Shown here piece after piece: positions 1 to 6,869 of a stretch of DNA of 14,427 nt. This DNA is from CAZVRZ01 sp964629965. Its GTDB lineage: Bacteria > Chloroflexota > Anaerolineae > Anaerolineales > UBA4823. Numbering within the stretch: the first letter of the stretch is position 1; the number at the start of each line of letters is the position of its first letter. The DNA lies in the NCBI GenBank assembly GCA_964629965.1, contig CAZVRZ010000132.1:1-14427 (forward strand). The letters run 5' to 3'. The translations under genes and the position numbers were made by a program. The notes under the pieces were generated by a model that was not told where the DNA came from, made no database searches, and saw nothing but the letters and a program-made list of their open reading frames with translations.

Positions 1-231
1 CGACCTTACTCGTGCATATTGGGGTATTGAAAATGGCTTGCATTATCGCCGAGATTAACTTTACACGAAGATGCCACCCGTATGACCCTCGGTAACGCCG
101 GACGCGTCATGGCTGTCCTCAATAATCTGGTTATCGGATTATGCCTGCGTTACCATGGTTCAAATGTGGCCCAAGCAAGACGCCATTTTTCCGCTTACCC
201 AGTTGACGCTCTTCTCGCAATTGTAAGCTAA
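1..231 (+). pseudogene. ISAs1-family transposase, 3' fragment with frameshift
   Basis: This is the C-terminal end of a DDE transposase; the rest lies outside the window. Reading from base 2, the peptide DLTRAYWGIENGLHYRRD ends at TAA 56-58. The homologous continuation resumes at base 58 in another frame as TLHEDATRMTLGNAGRVMA and runs to TAA 229-231. Only two bases (56-57) sit where one codon is expected, so a 1-base deletion has broken the gene. The W-G-I-E-N-x-L-H block, the following D-x-T-x-x-E-D-A/x-R, and the G-N-A motif are the classic C-terminal region of ISAs1-family (H-repeat-like) transposases; the Glu of W-G-I-E-N is the likely catalytic Glu. The break inside the catalytic C-terminus should inactivate the protein unless programmed frameshifting occurs, for which I see no slippery heptamer. 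Family assignment is from motif recognition and is fairly secure; the exact IS name cannot be given. Confidence 0.8.
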
Positions 232-251
232 ATGAGAATGTTAATGCCCTG
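232..251 (+). mobile_element. Probable right terminal inverted repeat of the ISAs1-like element
   Basis: Just after the transposase stop the sequence ends in ...TTAATGCCCTG. Read inward on the other strand this is CAGGGCATTAAC. ISAs1-family elements usually begin CAGGG at their tips, so the element probably ends at about 251. The left end is outside the window, so the inverted repeat and the 8-10 bp target duplication cannot be verified. Immediately outside lies a G/C-rich 6-bp hairpin (GGGTGG at 254-259 with CCACCC at 263-268). Confidence 0.45.
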
Positions 252-273
252 TGGGGTGGACCCCACCCAAGGC

Positions 274-319
274 AAGAAATGGGCATTGCCGGTGAGCAGC
301 AGCCTTACTGGCAATCCCC
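274..319 (-). terminator. Hairpin terminator of the cinA-mtaD unit
   Basis: Fifteen bases beyond the mtaD stop on the minus strand, GGGATTGCC (end near 318) pairs with GGCAAT plus CCC (281-291) with one bulged base. The stem can extend inward with two mismatches, and the loop contains GCTGCTG. It is followed on the minus strand by ATTTCTT (280-274), a short U-rich run. Placement and shape suit intrinsic termination of leftward transcription, but the U-run is imperfect. As plus-strand RNA the same arms pair better, because the two mismatches become G-U pairs, but no U-tract follows there. Confidence 0.5.
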
Positions 320-333
320 ATATTATTGAAGAG

Positions 334-2343
334 TTACGATTGCCCACCAGGAGGCAGGCTGGCCTTGCCGCTCTGGACGATTTCGATGTATTCCAGCGGT
401 TCGATCGTTTCAGGGGATGCTCCCAGATGCTTGATCAGCTCGGTGGCGATGATGGCTTTGTTTTCAGCATCCTTCCGGCTCCAGGTGCGGCTTTTTACTT
501 CAAAGAAATATCCCAGCTCTGGATCGATGATGTGGTCCAGGTTGATATAAAACTCCGTTCCCCGGAAGATCACTCGCCAGCGCAGGCGATCTTTTTCGAC
601 CACGGTTTCTTTGATGGGCTTGAAATACTCGCGGTAGAACCGCAAGCTGTGGGTGGCAGGCGCCAGGAAACGGCTGCGCGATAGGAGAACATCGCTGGGG
701 TAGGAATATTCTCGTTCGGGGCCTAGCAATGTCAGCCTGTAGCGAATGTTTTCTACTTTTCCGCTGGGATTGAGGAACTCATCTTCACGATAGCGCAGCC
801 GGCCTTGCTTGGGGTCTTCGAATTCGAAGTAGGTATCGAATTCATGGTAATGCCGGTGATGTAATATTTCGGCTTCATTGCTTTTCAAGGCCTCTAAGAT
901 GGGGGCCGGGTTAGCGATGTGAACTTTGGCCTGAACTTCGAAGCTTTCACCTTCGGTTGCGCCGCCAATGGCGATCAGTTTAGATAGAACGGATTGTTCA
1001 CGCTCGATCAAGAAGGCGTCGATACGGCGGGCGTATTCCTGCGCGTGGAGGGACAATTCTGTTTCATTTAGGGTGGTCAACTGTTTTTGGCGCATCACCC
1101 ATTGGCCGTTGATCATGACATCGGTTACATCATTGGCGTGACTCGCATATACGATTTGCGCATAGATGTTGTGCTTCTCGCGGCGGAAGCGTGGCATATT
1201 GTGCATGCCGCTAATGTCCACCAGGATCAGATCGGCGCGTTTGCCCAGTGCCAGTGAACCGGTCAAGTGACCGAGATGCAAGGCATTCGCTCCCAGGCGG
1301 GTTGCCATGGCCAGCGCGGTTTGCGCCGGTAGGGAGGTGGGATCATTCGTATGGCCTTTTGCCACCAGGGCTGCCAGGCGCATCTCTTCAAACATATCCA
1401 GGTCATTGTTGGAGGCAGATCCGTCTGTGCCAATACCTACGTTGACGCCTATCTCAAGCATCCTTTGGATCGGCGCAAAGCCTGAAGCCAGCTTAAGGTT
1501 CGAGGTGGGATTGTGCGCCACCCCGGCTTGATGGTGCAGCAGGGTGCGTATTTCGCCTTCATCTGTATGCACGCAATGGGCAGCTAGAACCTTTGCGTCG
1601 AAGATTTGCTGCTTCTTTACGTAAGGGACCACAGGCATGTCAAACTCTGCCCGGCTGTTCTCCACTTCAATTGCCGTCTCGGCTATGTGGATCTGGAGCG
1701 GAACATCGAATTCGACGGCTAATTCGGCCGATGATCGCAGTATTTCCTGGGTGCAGGTGTAAGGCGCATGAGGTGCCACGGAAGGCACGATCAGATGGTG
1801 CCCGTGCCATCGCTGGATGAACTCGCGCGCAGACGCCAGTGATTCTTCATAGTAGGCTGCGTCTGGAGCGGGGAATTTCAAGACGGTTTGCCCGCATACG
1901 GCGCGCATACCGGCTTCGGCGGTTGCCCTGGCGATATCTTCCTCGAAATAATACATATCTGCGAAGCAGGTTACGCCAGAACGGATCAATTCTGCGCAGG
2001 CTAGCTGTGTTCCCAGGCGAACGAAATCAGGGGAAACATATTCGCGCTCGACAGGCATGACATAGCCCATGAGCCAGACATCCAGGCGAAGGTCATCTGC
2101 CAGGCCGCGCAGCAGGGTCATGGGAACGTGGGTATGGGCATTGACCAGCCCCGGCATGAGCACTTTTCCGGCGCAGTCGATCACCACGCTTGCGCTCACC
2201 TGTTGGCGGACCTCTGCCTCGGAGCCCACAGCTACGATATGATCGGCCTGGATGGCAACTGCCCCCGGCTCATATTGAGAGAAAGCTTCATCCATCGTCA
2301 ATACGATGGCATTTGTTAAGAGTATATCTGCGGGAATTGACAC
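334..2343 (-). CDS. mtaD: MTA/SAH deaminase-type amidohydrolase fused to a C-terminal CYTH domain
   Basis: 669 aa, with a GTG start abutting the cinA stop (TAA then GTG) and a GAGGAG ribosome site six bases upstream inside cinA, so translation is probably coupled. Residues 1 to about 440 form an amidohydrolase of the 5'-methylthioadenosine/S-adenosylhomocysteine deaminase family. It deaminates the adenine ring of these S-adenosylmethionine by-products in the cytoplasm. Metal and catalytic motifs are intact: HTH (H70, H72), H219 with E222 (IHIAET), H256 (AAHC), H277 (HNPTSN) and D307 (GTDGS). Family members are usually about 430-440 aa. Residues about 465-655 add a CYTH domain: E469-V-Q-A-K473 (an EXEXK motif with Gln for the second Glu), D513, R515-LRYRED, K584/R586, D603 and E615. 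CYTH proteins bind triphosphates or polyphosphate with metal (thiamine triphosphatase, tripolyphosphatase, class IV adenylate cyclase). The specific activity here is unknown. The deaminase call is strong and the CYTH call good; the physiological link between the two is inference. Confidence 0.88.
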   Translation of the reverse strand: MSIPADILLTNAIVLTMDEAFSQYEPGAVAIQADHIVAVGSEAEVRQQVSASVVIDCAGKVLMPGLVNAHTHVPMTLLRGLADDLRLDVWLMGYVMPVEREYVSPDFVRLGTQLACAELIRSGVTCFADMYYFEEDIARATAEAGMRAVCGQTVLKFPAPDAAYYEESLASAREFIQRWHGHHLIVPSVAPHAPYTCTQEILRSSAELAVEFDVPLQIHIAETAIEVENSRAEFDMPVVPYVKKQQIFDAKVLAAHCVHTDEGEIRTLLHHQAGVAHNPTSNLKLASGFAPIQRMLEIGVNVGIGTDGSASNNDLDMFEEMRLAALVAKGHTNDPTSLPAQTALAMATRLGANALHLGHLTGSLALGKRADLILVDISGMHNMPRFRREKHNIYAQIVYASHANDVTDVMINGQWVMRQKQLTTLNETELSLHAQEYARRIDAFLIEREQSVLSKLIAIGGATEGESFEVQAKVHIANPAPILEALKSNEAEILHHRHYHEFDTYFEFEDPKQGRLRYREDEFLNPSGKVENIRYRLTLLGPEREYSYPSDVLLSRSRFLAPATHSLRFYREYFKPIKETVVEKDRLRWRVIFRGTEFYINLDHIIDPELGYFFEVKSRTWSRKDAENKAIIATELIKHLGASPETIEPLEYIEIVQSGKASLPPGGQS

Positions 2344-3525
2344 TTATCTCTCCTCTCTGTCAATCTCTTGTTTGGCTTCTGGATGGTAGTTGCGGAGTAA
2401 ATCTAAGGCATGGTTCATTGCCCAACGAGGGGCGCTTTGGGGAGCGCCGCCATAAGAGCGTTCCATTACTTGCTGTTCTTTTGCCGTGGCCAGGGCAAGG
2501 TAGACCACTTGCCTTTCGGCGCCGGGAATCAGGGAGACACCCAAGACAATGTCTGCCTCCCGGTTGATCTGTGTTGCCTGCACCAGGTTGAGAAGCTCTT
2601 GCCCAGAAGGCTGGCCGTTAAGCACTTCGCCGCCAACAAACACCTTTCCTAACCTGGAACAGCGGGCGACCAGTTCTCCATGCAGCCCGGCTTCAACCGT
2701 TGCCAACGTTAGGCCACAGGTATTTAAGTTTTTTAGAATACTATCCTCAAGAGTCTCATCGTTAACGCCATAGATCCACTTTCCCAGGCGTTCCTGGATC
2801 GTTTGCTCAAGCAGGGCAATCCTGGCATCCGCCTCTTCTTCTGAATCGGCTTTCACCGTGATACGCACATCCACTTGCCCGGAGTGAGCTGCCAGGCCCA
2901 CGGTGGGGTTGGCGTAGGTTTCCAGGTCGCCGACCAGTTCATCGATCACCGACTCGCCAATGCCTACCGTGTGGATCACATGGGCTTTGATGATGCTGTG
3001 GAGTTGGTATTTCTGGCGCAGGTAAGGGATGACGGCGTTTTGCATCAGGTATTCCATTTCGATGGGAACACCTGGAAGCGATATGATGCAGCGACCTTCC
3101 TTTTCGATGATAAACGATGGCGCGGTGCCAACCGGGTTTTCAACCGCCAGTGCGCCTTTGGGAATGTAGGCCTGGCGGCGGTTGTTTTCAGTGGGCTGCC
3201 GGCCATAGTTCTTGAAGCGGGTTTGGATTTGTTCCCACAACTCTGGACGGTATTCTGTGTCTACGCCGACTGCCAGTGCTGCTGCTTCTCGAGTGGGATC
3301 ATCCACGGTTGGCCCCAGTCCGCCGGTGGTGATCAAAATGTCTGCTCGTGATAATCCTTCCCGCAGCGCCTGAGCAATGCGCTGCACGTTATCTCCGACA
3401 GTCGTTTTACGATAGAGATCAACACCGATGTCGCGCAGGTTGCGAGCAATGTAGCGGGCATTGGTGTCGATAATTTCACCCAATAAAATTTCGGTTCCGA
3501 TTGTAATGATCTCTGCGGCAGGCAT
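2344..3525 (-). CDS. cinA: CinA-like protein with degenerate PncC domain
   Basis: 393 aa from the ATG at 3525. A longer frame to 3549 exists, but its ATG touches the AGAGG, whereas 3525 has AGG seven bases upstream and gives the usual CinA opening MPAAEIITIGTEILLG. Residues 1 to about 165 are the MoaB/MogA-like (COG1058) domain, with TTGGLGPTVDDPTRE near 66-80 and the SLPGVPIEME motif near 149. In characterised homologues this domain is an ADP-ribose pyrophosphatase. A middle domain follows. The C-terminal region (about 260-375) aligns with PncC (NMN deamidase), but the active-site A-E-S-C-T-G-G motif reads V-E-A-G-L-H-G (277-283). The Gly-rich TGIAGPGG segment is replaced by GVSLIPG, and GDR is not evident. 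NMN deamidation is therefore probably lost. It lies upstream of mtaD with zero gap. Confident for CinA, less so for remaining activity. Confidence 0.88.
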   Translation of the reverse strand: MPAAEIITIGTEILLGEIIDTNARYIARNLRDIGVDLYRKTTVGDNVQRIAQALREGLSRADILITTGGLGPTVDDPTREAAALAVGVDTEYRPELWEQIQTRFKNYGRQPTENNRRQAYIPKGALAVENPVGTAPSFIIEKEGRCIISLPGVPIEMEYLMQNAVIPYLRQKYQLHSIIKAHVIHTVGIGESVIDELVGDLETYANPTVGLAAHSGQVDVRITVKADSEEEADARIALLEQTIQERLGKWIYGVNDETLEDSILKNLNTCGLTLATVEAGLHGELVARCSRLGKVFVGGEVLNGQPSGQELLNLVQATQINREADIVLGVSLIPGAERQVVYLALATAKEQQVMERSYGGAPQSAPRWAMNHALDLLRNYHPEAKQEIDREER

Positions 3526-3536
3526 ATGAGTACCTA

Positions 3537-3565
3537 TTGACAGCCTCATCCTCTGTTGATAGAAT
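3537..3565 (+). promoter_or_regulatory. Sigma-70-type promoter for the small membrane protein
   Basis: TTGACA (3537-3542), a spacer of exactly 17 bases, then TAGAAT (3560-3565). That is a perfect -35 and a five-of-six -10. Transcription would start near 3572, 20 bases before the ATG at 3592 and just upstream of its GGAG ribosome site. The -35 box lies only 12 bases from the divergent cinA start, so activity here could interfere with cinA transcription. Confidence 0.75.
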
Positions 3566-3591
3566 TTTCAAAATTATCCATGGAGAAATTG

Positions 3592-3951
3592 ATGAATACA
3601 AAGAAATTACTTCCATTGTTGATCTTGCAAATTGTGCCATTATTGATCTTCCCCCCCGCACTGTTGGCAAAAGGTTTTCTCGTGATCATCGTACTGATAC
3701 TTATGTACGTTGGATTGGGGTATGGTTTATTGCGAGGGCGCATGTGGGCGTTGACCTTGAGCATTCTTTTGCAGGGGTTGAACATTGTCATTCGTTTGAT
3801 GATGCTTTTTCCGAACTCTTTCCGTGCCGAAGGGGCTAACAGCGGCTGGGATGTGCCTTATGCCATCACCAGCATTTTAGCGATTGCACTTTCAGCCTGG
3901 TTCTTGGCCCGCCTGGATCGTGGAGATATTCGTGCAATGATCATGGCCTGA
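3592..3951 (+). CDS. Small integral membrane protein, function unknown
   Basis: 119 aa from ATG 3592, chosen because GGAG (3582-3585) lies six bases upstream. In-frame TTG 3556 and ATG 3580 give longer versions, but the promoter would start transcription at about 3572, after the TTG. Four hydrophobic stretches are visible: one from LLPLLILQ on, a second around GFLVIIVLILMYVGLGYGLL, a third around MWALTLSILLQGLNIVIRL, and a fourth near the C-terminus (AITSILAIALSAWFLA). A conserved-looking basic loop, LRGRMWA, links helices two and three. I do not recognise the family. It is transcribed alone, away from cinA and toward livF, so context does not suggest a role. Confidence 0.75.
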   Translation: MNTKKLLPLLILQIVPLLIFPPALLAKGFLVIIVLILMYVGLGYGLLRGRMWALTLSILLQGLNIVIRLMMLFPNSFRAEGANSGWDVPYAITSILAIALSAWFLARLDRGDIRAMIMA

Positions 3952-4000
3952 TCCACGCCGGCCGATCCCTATAGAAGATCTCTATCGAGATCGCTGTCGA

Positions 4001-4047
4001 TAAAAACACCATGCCGTTGCGATAACTTTGTGGGCAGCGGCATGGTG
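4001..4047 (-). terminator. Intrinsic terminator of the liv operon
   Basis: On the minus strand CACCATGCCGCTGC (4047-4034) pairs with GCAACGGCATGGTG (4020-4007). Thirteen Watson-Crick pairs and one mismatch enclose a 13-base loop, followed directly by TTTTTA (4006-4001). This is a textbook rho-independent terminator 23 bases after the livF stop. The rightward membrane gene ends at 3951; the same hairpin in that direction lacks a U-tract. Confidence 0.9.
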
Positions 4048-4069
4048 CTATTGGGGCCCTATAAGGTTA

Positions 4070-4780
4070 TTAGTGTGCGCCCAGGTAAGCCCTGGCAACC
4101 TCAGGGTTGTTTAAGAGATCCTGGGATTTTCCTTCCAAAACAATTTTACCAGTTTCTAGAACATAGCCCCGGTGAGCTACCGAAAGTGCCATCAGCGCGT
4201 TCTGTTCGACCAACAAGATGCTGGTGCCCTGTGCATTGATTTCTTGGATGATCTTGAAGATCTCTTCCACCAGGATGGGCGAAAGACCCATCGACGGTTC
4301 ATCCAGCAAAAGCAGAGTTGGCTTTGCCATCAAAGCCCGGCCCATCGCTAACATTTGCTGCTCGCCACCCGAGAGGGTGCCGCCGAGCTGTTTCTGGCGT
4401 TCTTTTAGACGGGGAAAGCTTTGGAAAACACGTTCCAGGCTCTGTTGAATTTCAATGGGGTTCTTGCGAAGATAGGCCCCCATTTCCAAATTTTCCATCA
4501 CGGTAAGCGGGGAAAAGATCTTACGACCCTCTGGCGACTGGGCAATGCCCAACCCAACGATGGATTCGGCTGCGGTCTGGGTGATATCTTGGCTGCGGAA
4601 GTGGATCGAACCGTTGCGACTGCGCAGCAAACCAGAGATGGTGTTCAGCGTGGTGGATTTACCGGCGCCGTTTGCGCCGATCAAGGTAACGATTTCTCCC
4701 TCTTCGACATGGAAAGAAATTCCCTGCAGCGCATGGATAGCGCCATAATACACGTGGATGTTGTCAACTTCAAGCATCAT
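4070..4780 (-). CDS. livF: Branched-chain amino-acid ABC transporter ATPase LivF
   Basis: 236 aa from ATG 4780 (MMLEVDN); an adjacent ATG at 4777 and a GTG at 4795 are alternatives. LivF is one of the two cytoplasmic ATPases that power the LIV importer. Visible motifs: Walker A GANGAGKST, Q-loop region around GIAQSPEGRKIF, the family-typical block LTVMENLEMGAY, signature LSGGEQQM, Walker B LLLLDEPSMGL, and the LivF-type LLVEQNA in place of the usual switch His. Length matches the family (about 235 aa). The start overlaps the livG stop by 11 bases, with only a weak GTGAG upstream, so translation is probably coupled to livG. It is the last gene before the operon terminator. Confidence 0.95.
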   Translation of the reverse strand: MMLEVDNIHVYYGAIHALQGISFHVEEGEIVTLIGANGAGKSTTLNTISGLLRSRNGSIHFRSQDITQTAAESIVGLGIAQSPEGRKIFSPLTVMENLEMGAYLRKNPIEIQQSLERVFQSFPRLKERQKQLGGTLSGGEQQMLAMGRALMAKPTLLLLDEPSMGLSPILVEEIFKIIQEINAQGTSILLVEQNALMALSVAHRGYVLETGKIVLEGKSQDLLNNPEVARAYLGAH

Positions 4781-5591
4781 AGCTGCGTTTCTCACTTAAT
4801 TGCTGGGCCATGGCGGCTGCGCCGCGACCCAGGTAGGCCTCGATCACTTTGGGATCGGTTTGAATCTCTGCCGGTGTTCCCCGGGCGATCACCTCGCCAA
4901 AATCCATGACGGTGATCCGCTCGCAGACACCCATCACGACTTGCATCTGGTGCTCGATCAGGAGAATGGTCAGGTTAAAGTGATCGTGGATAAAATGGAT
5001 CAGGTCCATTAATGCAATCGTTTCTTTGGGATTCATGCCGGCGGCGGGCTCGTCCAGCAGAAGTAGCTTGGGGTTAGCAGCCAGGGCGCGGGCAATCTCT
5101 AAGCGGCGCTGCTCGCCGTAGGGCAAATTGCGAGCGGTTTCACCCTGGCGATCTTGCAAATTGAACACTTCCAGGAATTCTTGCGTTCGTTCGGTCAACT
5201 CATTTTCTTTTTGATAGTATTTGGGCGTGCGTATCAGGGCATCAAATATGGAATAGCCGGCGTGCCCGTGGTAGGCGATGCGCACATTATCCAGCACGGT
5301 CAGGCTGGGAAAGAGGCGAATGTTTTGGAAGGTTCGGGCAATTCCCAAGTGGGTGATCTCATATGGGGCCATGCCCGTCAATTCTTGCCCGTCAAAAATG
5401 ATGCTGCCTTCGGTAACGCTATAGACTCCGGTGATCAGGTTGAATGCCGTTGTCTTGCCGGCGCCGTTGGGGCCGATCAAGCCATACAACCCCCCTGTGG
5501 GGATGCTCATTTCAAACTCTTTGACTGCCCGTAGGCCGCCAAAGTTTTTGGATAGTTTCGTTATTTTAAGGAGTTCGGATGCTTCGCTCAT
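4770..5591 (-). CDS. livG: Branched-chain amino-acid ABC transporter ATPase LivG
   Basis: 273 aa. It is the second ATPase of the importer and pairs with LivF under LivH/LivM. Motifs: Walker A GPNGAGKTT, the LivG hallmark GIARTFQNIRLF (Q-loop), ABC signature in the LivG variant form LPYGEQRRLEIARAL, Walker B LLLLDEPAAGMNP and the H-loop in LLIEHQMQVVMGV. The ATG overlaps the livM stop as ATGA (5591-5588), with GGAG seven bases upstream, which is the typical arrangement for coupled translation. Slightly longer than E. coli LivG (255 aa), through a short N-terminal lead and a C-terminal tail after AYLGRG. All catalytic motifs are intact. Confidence 0.96.
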   Translation of the reverse strand: MSEASELLKITKLSKNFGGLRAVKEFEMSIPTGGLYGLIGPNGAGKTTAFNLITGVYSVTEGSIIFDGQELTGMAPYEITHLGIARTFQNIRLFPSLTVLDNVRIAYHGHAGYSIFDALIRTPKYYQKENELTERTQEFLEVFNLQDRQGETARNLPYGEQRRLEIARALAANPKLLLLDEPAAGMNPKETIALMDLIHFIHDHFNLTILLIEHQMQVVMGVCERITVMDFGEVIARGTPAEIQTDPKVIEAYLGRGAAAMAQQLSEKRSYDA

Positions 5592-6856
5592 GATGGCTCT
5601 CCAGTGGCAGAGTCGGCAGCCGGTTCCTTCTTCTTGACCGGCGGTAAAAGCGTTTTGATGAAGGGGAATTCAAACCCGCCCAGCAGTCCTTTCGGGCGCA
5701 AGAGCATCATTAGGAGCAGCAGCAGGGGATATACCACGTAACGCCAGTTTTCAAACCCGGGTGGCAAGACCAGGCGCAAAACGCCTTCCAGCCCTAACGC
5801 CCAGGCAAAAGATGCCACTACCGTACCGCTGATACTACCGAGCCCGCCGAACACGATGATGATCAACGGGTCGAAGGATTGGATAAAGTCGAACTTGCTG
5901 GGGTGCAAAAAGCCGTTGATGTGTGCATACAGTCCTCCGGCAATCCCAGCGAACAAACTGCCCAGGACAAAGGTCAGGATTTTCTGATTGGCAACATCAA
6001 TGCCCATGGCTTTGGCTGCCAGCTCGTCTTCACGGACCGAGATGATCGCCCGCCCATGGCTGGAGTGCAGCAGGTTGCGGATGATGACGATGGTGACCAG
6101 CAGGAAGAACGCAATCCACAGCCAGGAAGCTACTTTTGGAATGCCGATCATCCCGCGGGCGCCTTTCATTTCTTCAAAACCCAACAGGCGGTCGGAGTTG
6201 TCTGCCAGCACTTTCATGATGATGGTGAAGCCCAGGGTGGCAATACCGAAGTAATCGGAGCCCAAGGTCAGAACCGGCAGGCCGAACAAGTAACAGATTT
6301 CGGCTGCTAAGATGCCCGCTAGGATGACTGACAGGAAAAACACAATCTGCAATGCCAGGTTGGTCGGCAAAGAAGATAACAGCGCGGTCACTGGGCCGAC
6401 CATGATCCTGCCCACGGCTACCCCCGCAAAGGCGGCTGCGATGGCGCCCAGCAGGTAAATCGCAAAAGCAGACAGCGTATCCAGGCCCCGGATGCGCTGC
6501 ACCAATCGAGCGATGCCCCACAACGCCAACCCAATGAAGATATCCACAAACAGCACAACCATCAGGCCATCGGCCATTTTGTTCTGTGTCCAGCGGTAGG
6601 TGATGTCGGCCGCAGTGTATGCGCCAATCGCATAGAAGCCCCACTGGCCCAGGCTGAACTGGCCGTTGAAGCCGTAAATTAAATTCAACCCCAAGGCCAC
6701 CATAGCAATGACGGCTCCCTGGCGGATAATGGTATACCAGAATGAATTAAGGATCGGGCTGCCGGAGGGCACACTGAACAACACCTGCAGCACTACGATG
6801 ACCAGCAGGGCAATGCCCAGAAAATATACAGAAGTACGGTGCTTTCCCAGTTTCAT
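5588..6856 (-). CDS. livM: Branched-chain amino-acid ABC transporter permease LivM
   Basis: 422 aa from ATG 6856. The frame is open to 6895, but TAAGGAGG five bases before 6856 fixes the start. It is an inner-membrane channel subunit with about ten hydrophobic segments. Family landmarks: LGLNLIYGFNGQFSLGQWGFYAIGAY split over positions near 45-72, the LGSDYFGIATLGF block, the cytoplasmic EAA-type coupling loop GRAIISVREDELAAKAMGI that contacts the ATPases, FAGIAGGLYAH, and FGGLGSISGT. The C-terminus carries a charged tail, KKKEPAADSATGEPS. Length is close to E. coli LivM (425 aa). Confidence 0.95.
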   Translation of the reverse strand: MKLGKHRTSVYFLGIALLVIVVLQVLFSVPSGSPILNSFWYTIIRQGAVIAMVALGLNLIYGFNGQFSLGQWGFYAIGAYTAADITYRWTQNKMADGLMVVLFVDIFIGLALWGIARLVQRIRGLDTLSAFAIYLLGAIAAAFAGVAVGRIMVGPVTALLSSLPTNLALQIVFFLSVILAGILAAEICYLFGLPVLTLGSDYFGIATLGFTIIMKVLADNSDRLLGFEEMKGARGMIGIPKVASWLWIAFFLLVTIVIIRNLLHSSHGRAIISVREDELAAKAMGIDVANQKILTFVLGSLFAGIAGGLYAHINGFLHPSKFDFIQSFDPLIIIVFGGLGSISGTVVASFAWALGLEGVLRLVLPPGFENWRYVVYPLLLLLMMLLRPKGLLGGFEFPFIKTLLPPVKKKEPAADSATGEPS

Positions 6857-6861
6857 CGCAT

Positions 6862-6869
6862 CCTCCTTA
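6862..6869 (-). promoter_or_regulatory. Strong Shine-Dalgarno of livM overlapping the livH stop
   Basis: TAAGGAGG (minus strand) lies five bases from ATG 6856, and its first three bases are the livH stop codon. A terminating ribosome on livH covers the livM initiation site, which favours equal LivH:LivM synthesis. It also excludes the longer livM frame starting at 6895. Confidence 0.85.

Noticed and set aside
232..684. A 150-codon rightward open frame from the IS end into mtaD
   Set aside because: Most of it is antisense to the CYTH end of mtaD, which has clear homology; it has no ribosome site and its protein shows no recognisable motif.
2875..3351. A 158-codon rightward open frame opposite cinA
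   Set aside because: Antisense shadow of cinA; no start signals or family motifs.
3526..3549. Extended cinA start at 3549
   Set aside because: Its AGAGG touches the ATG, and the added residues MRLSIGTH are not part of the CinA family opening; the ATG at 3525 fits better.
3977..3992. Palindrome GATCTC-TATC-GAGATC after the small membrane protein gene
   Set aside because: A six-base stem without a U-run; too short to call a terminator or operator.
4007..4047. Rightward terminator for the small membrane protein gene
   Set aside because: The hairpin is shared, but no U-tract follows on the plus strand; only the leftward direction has TTTTTA.
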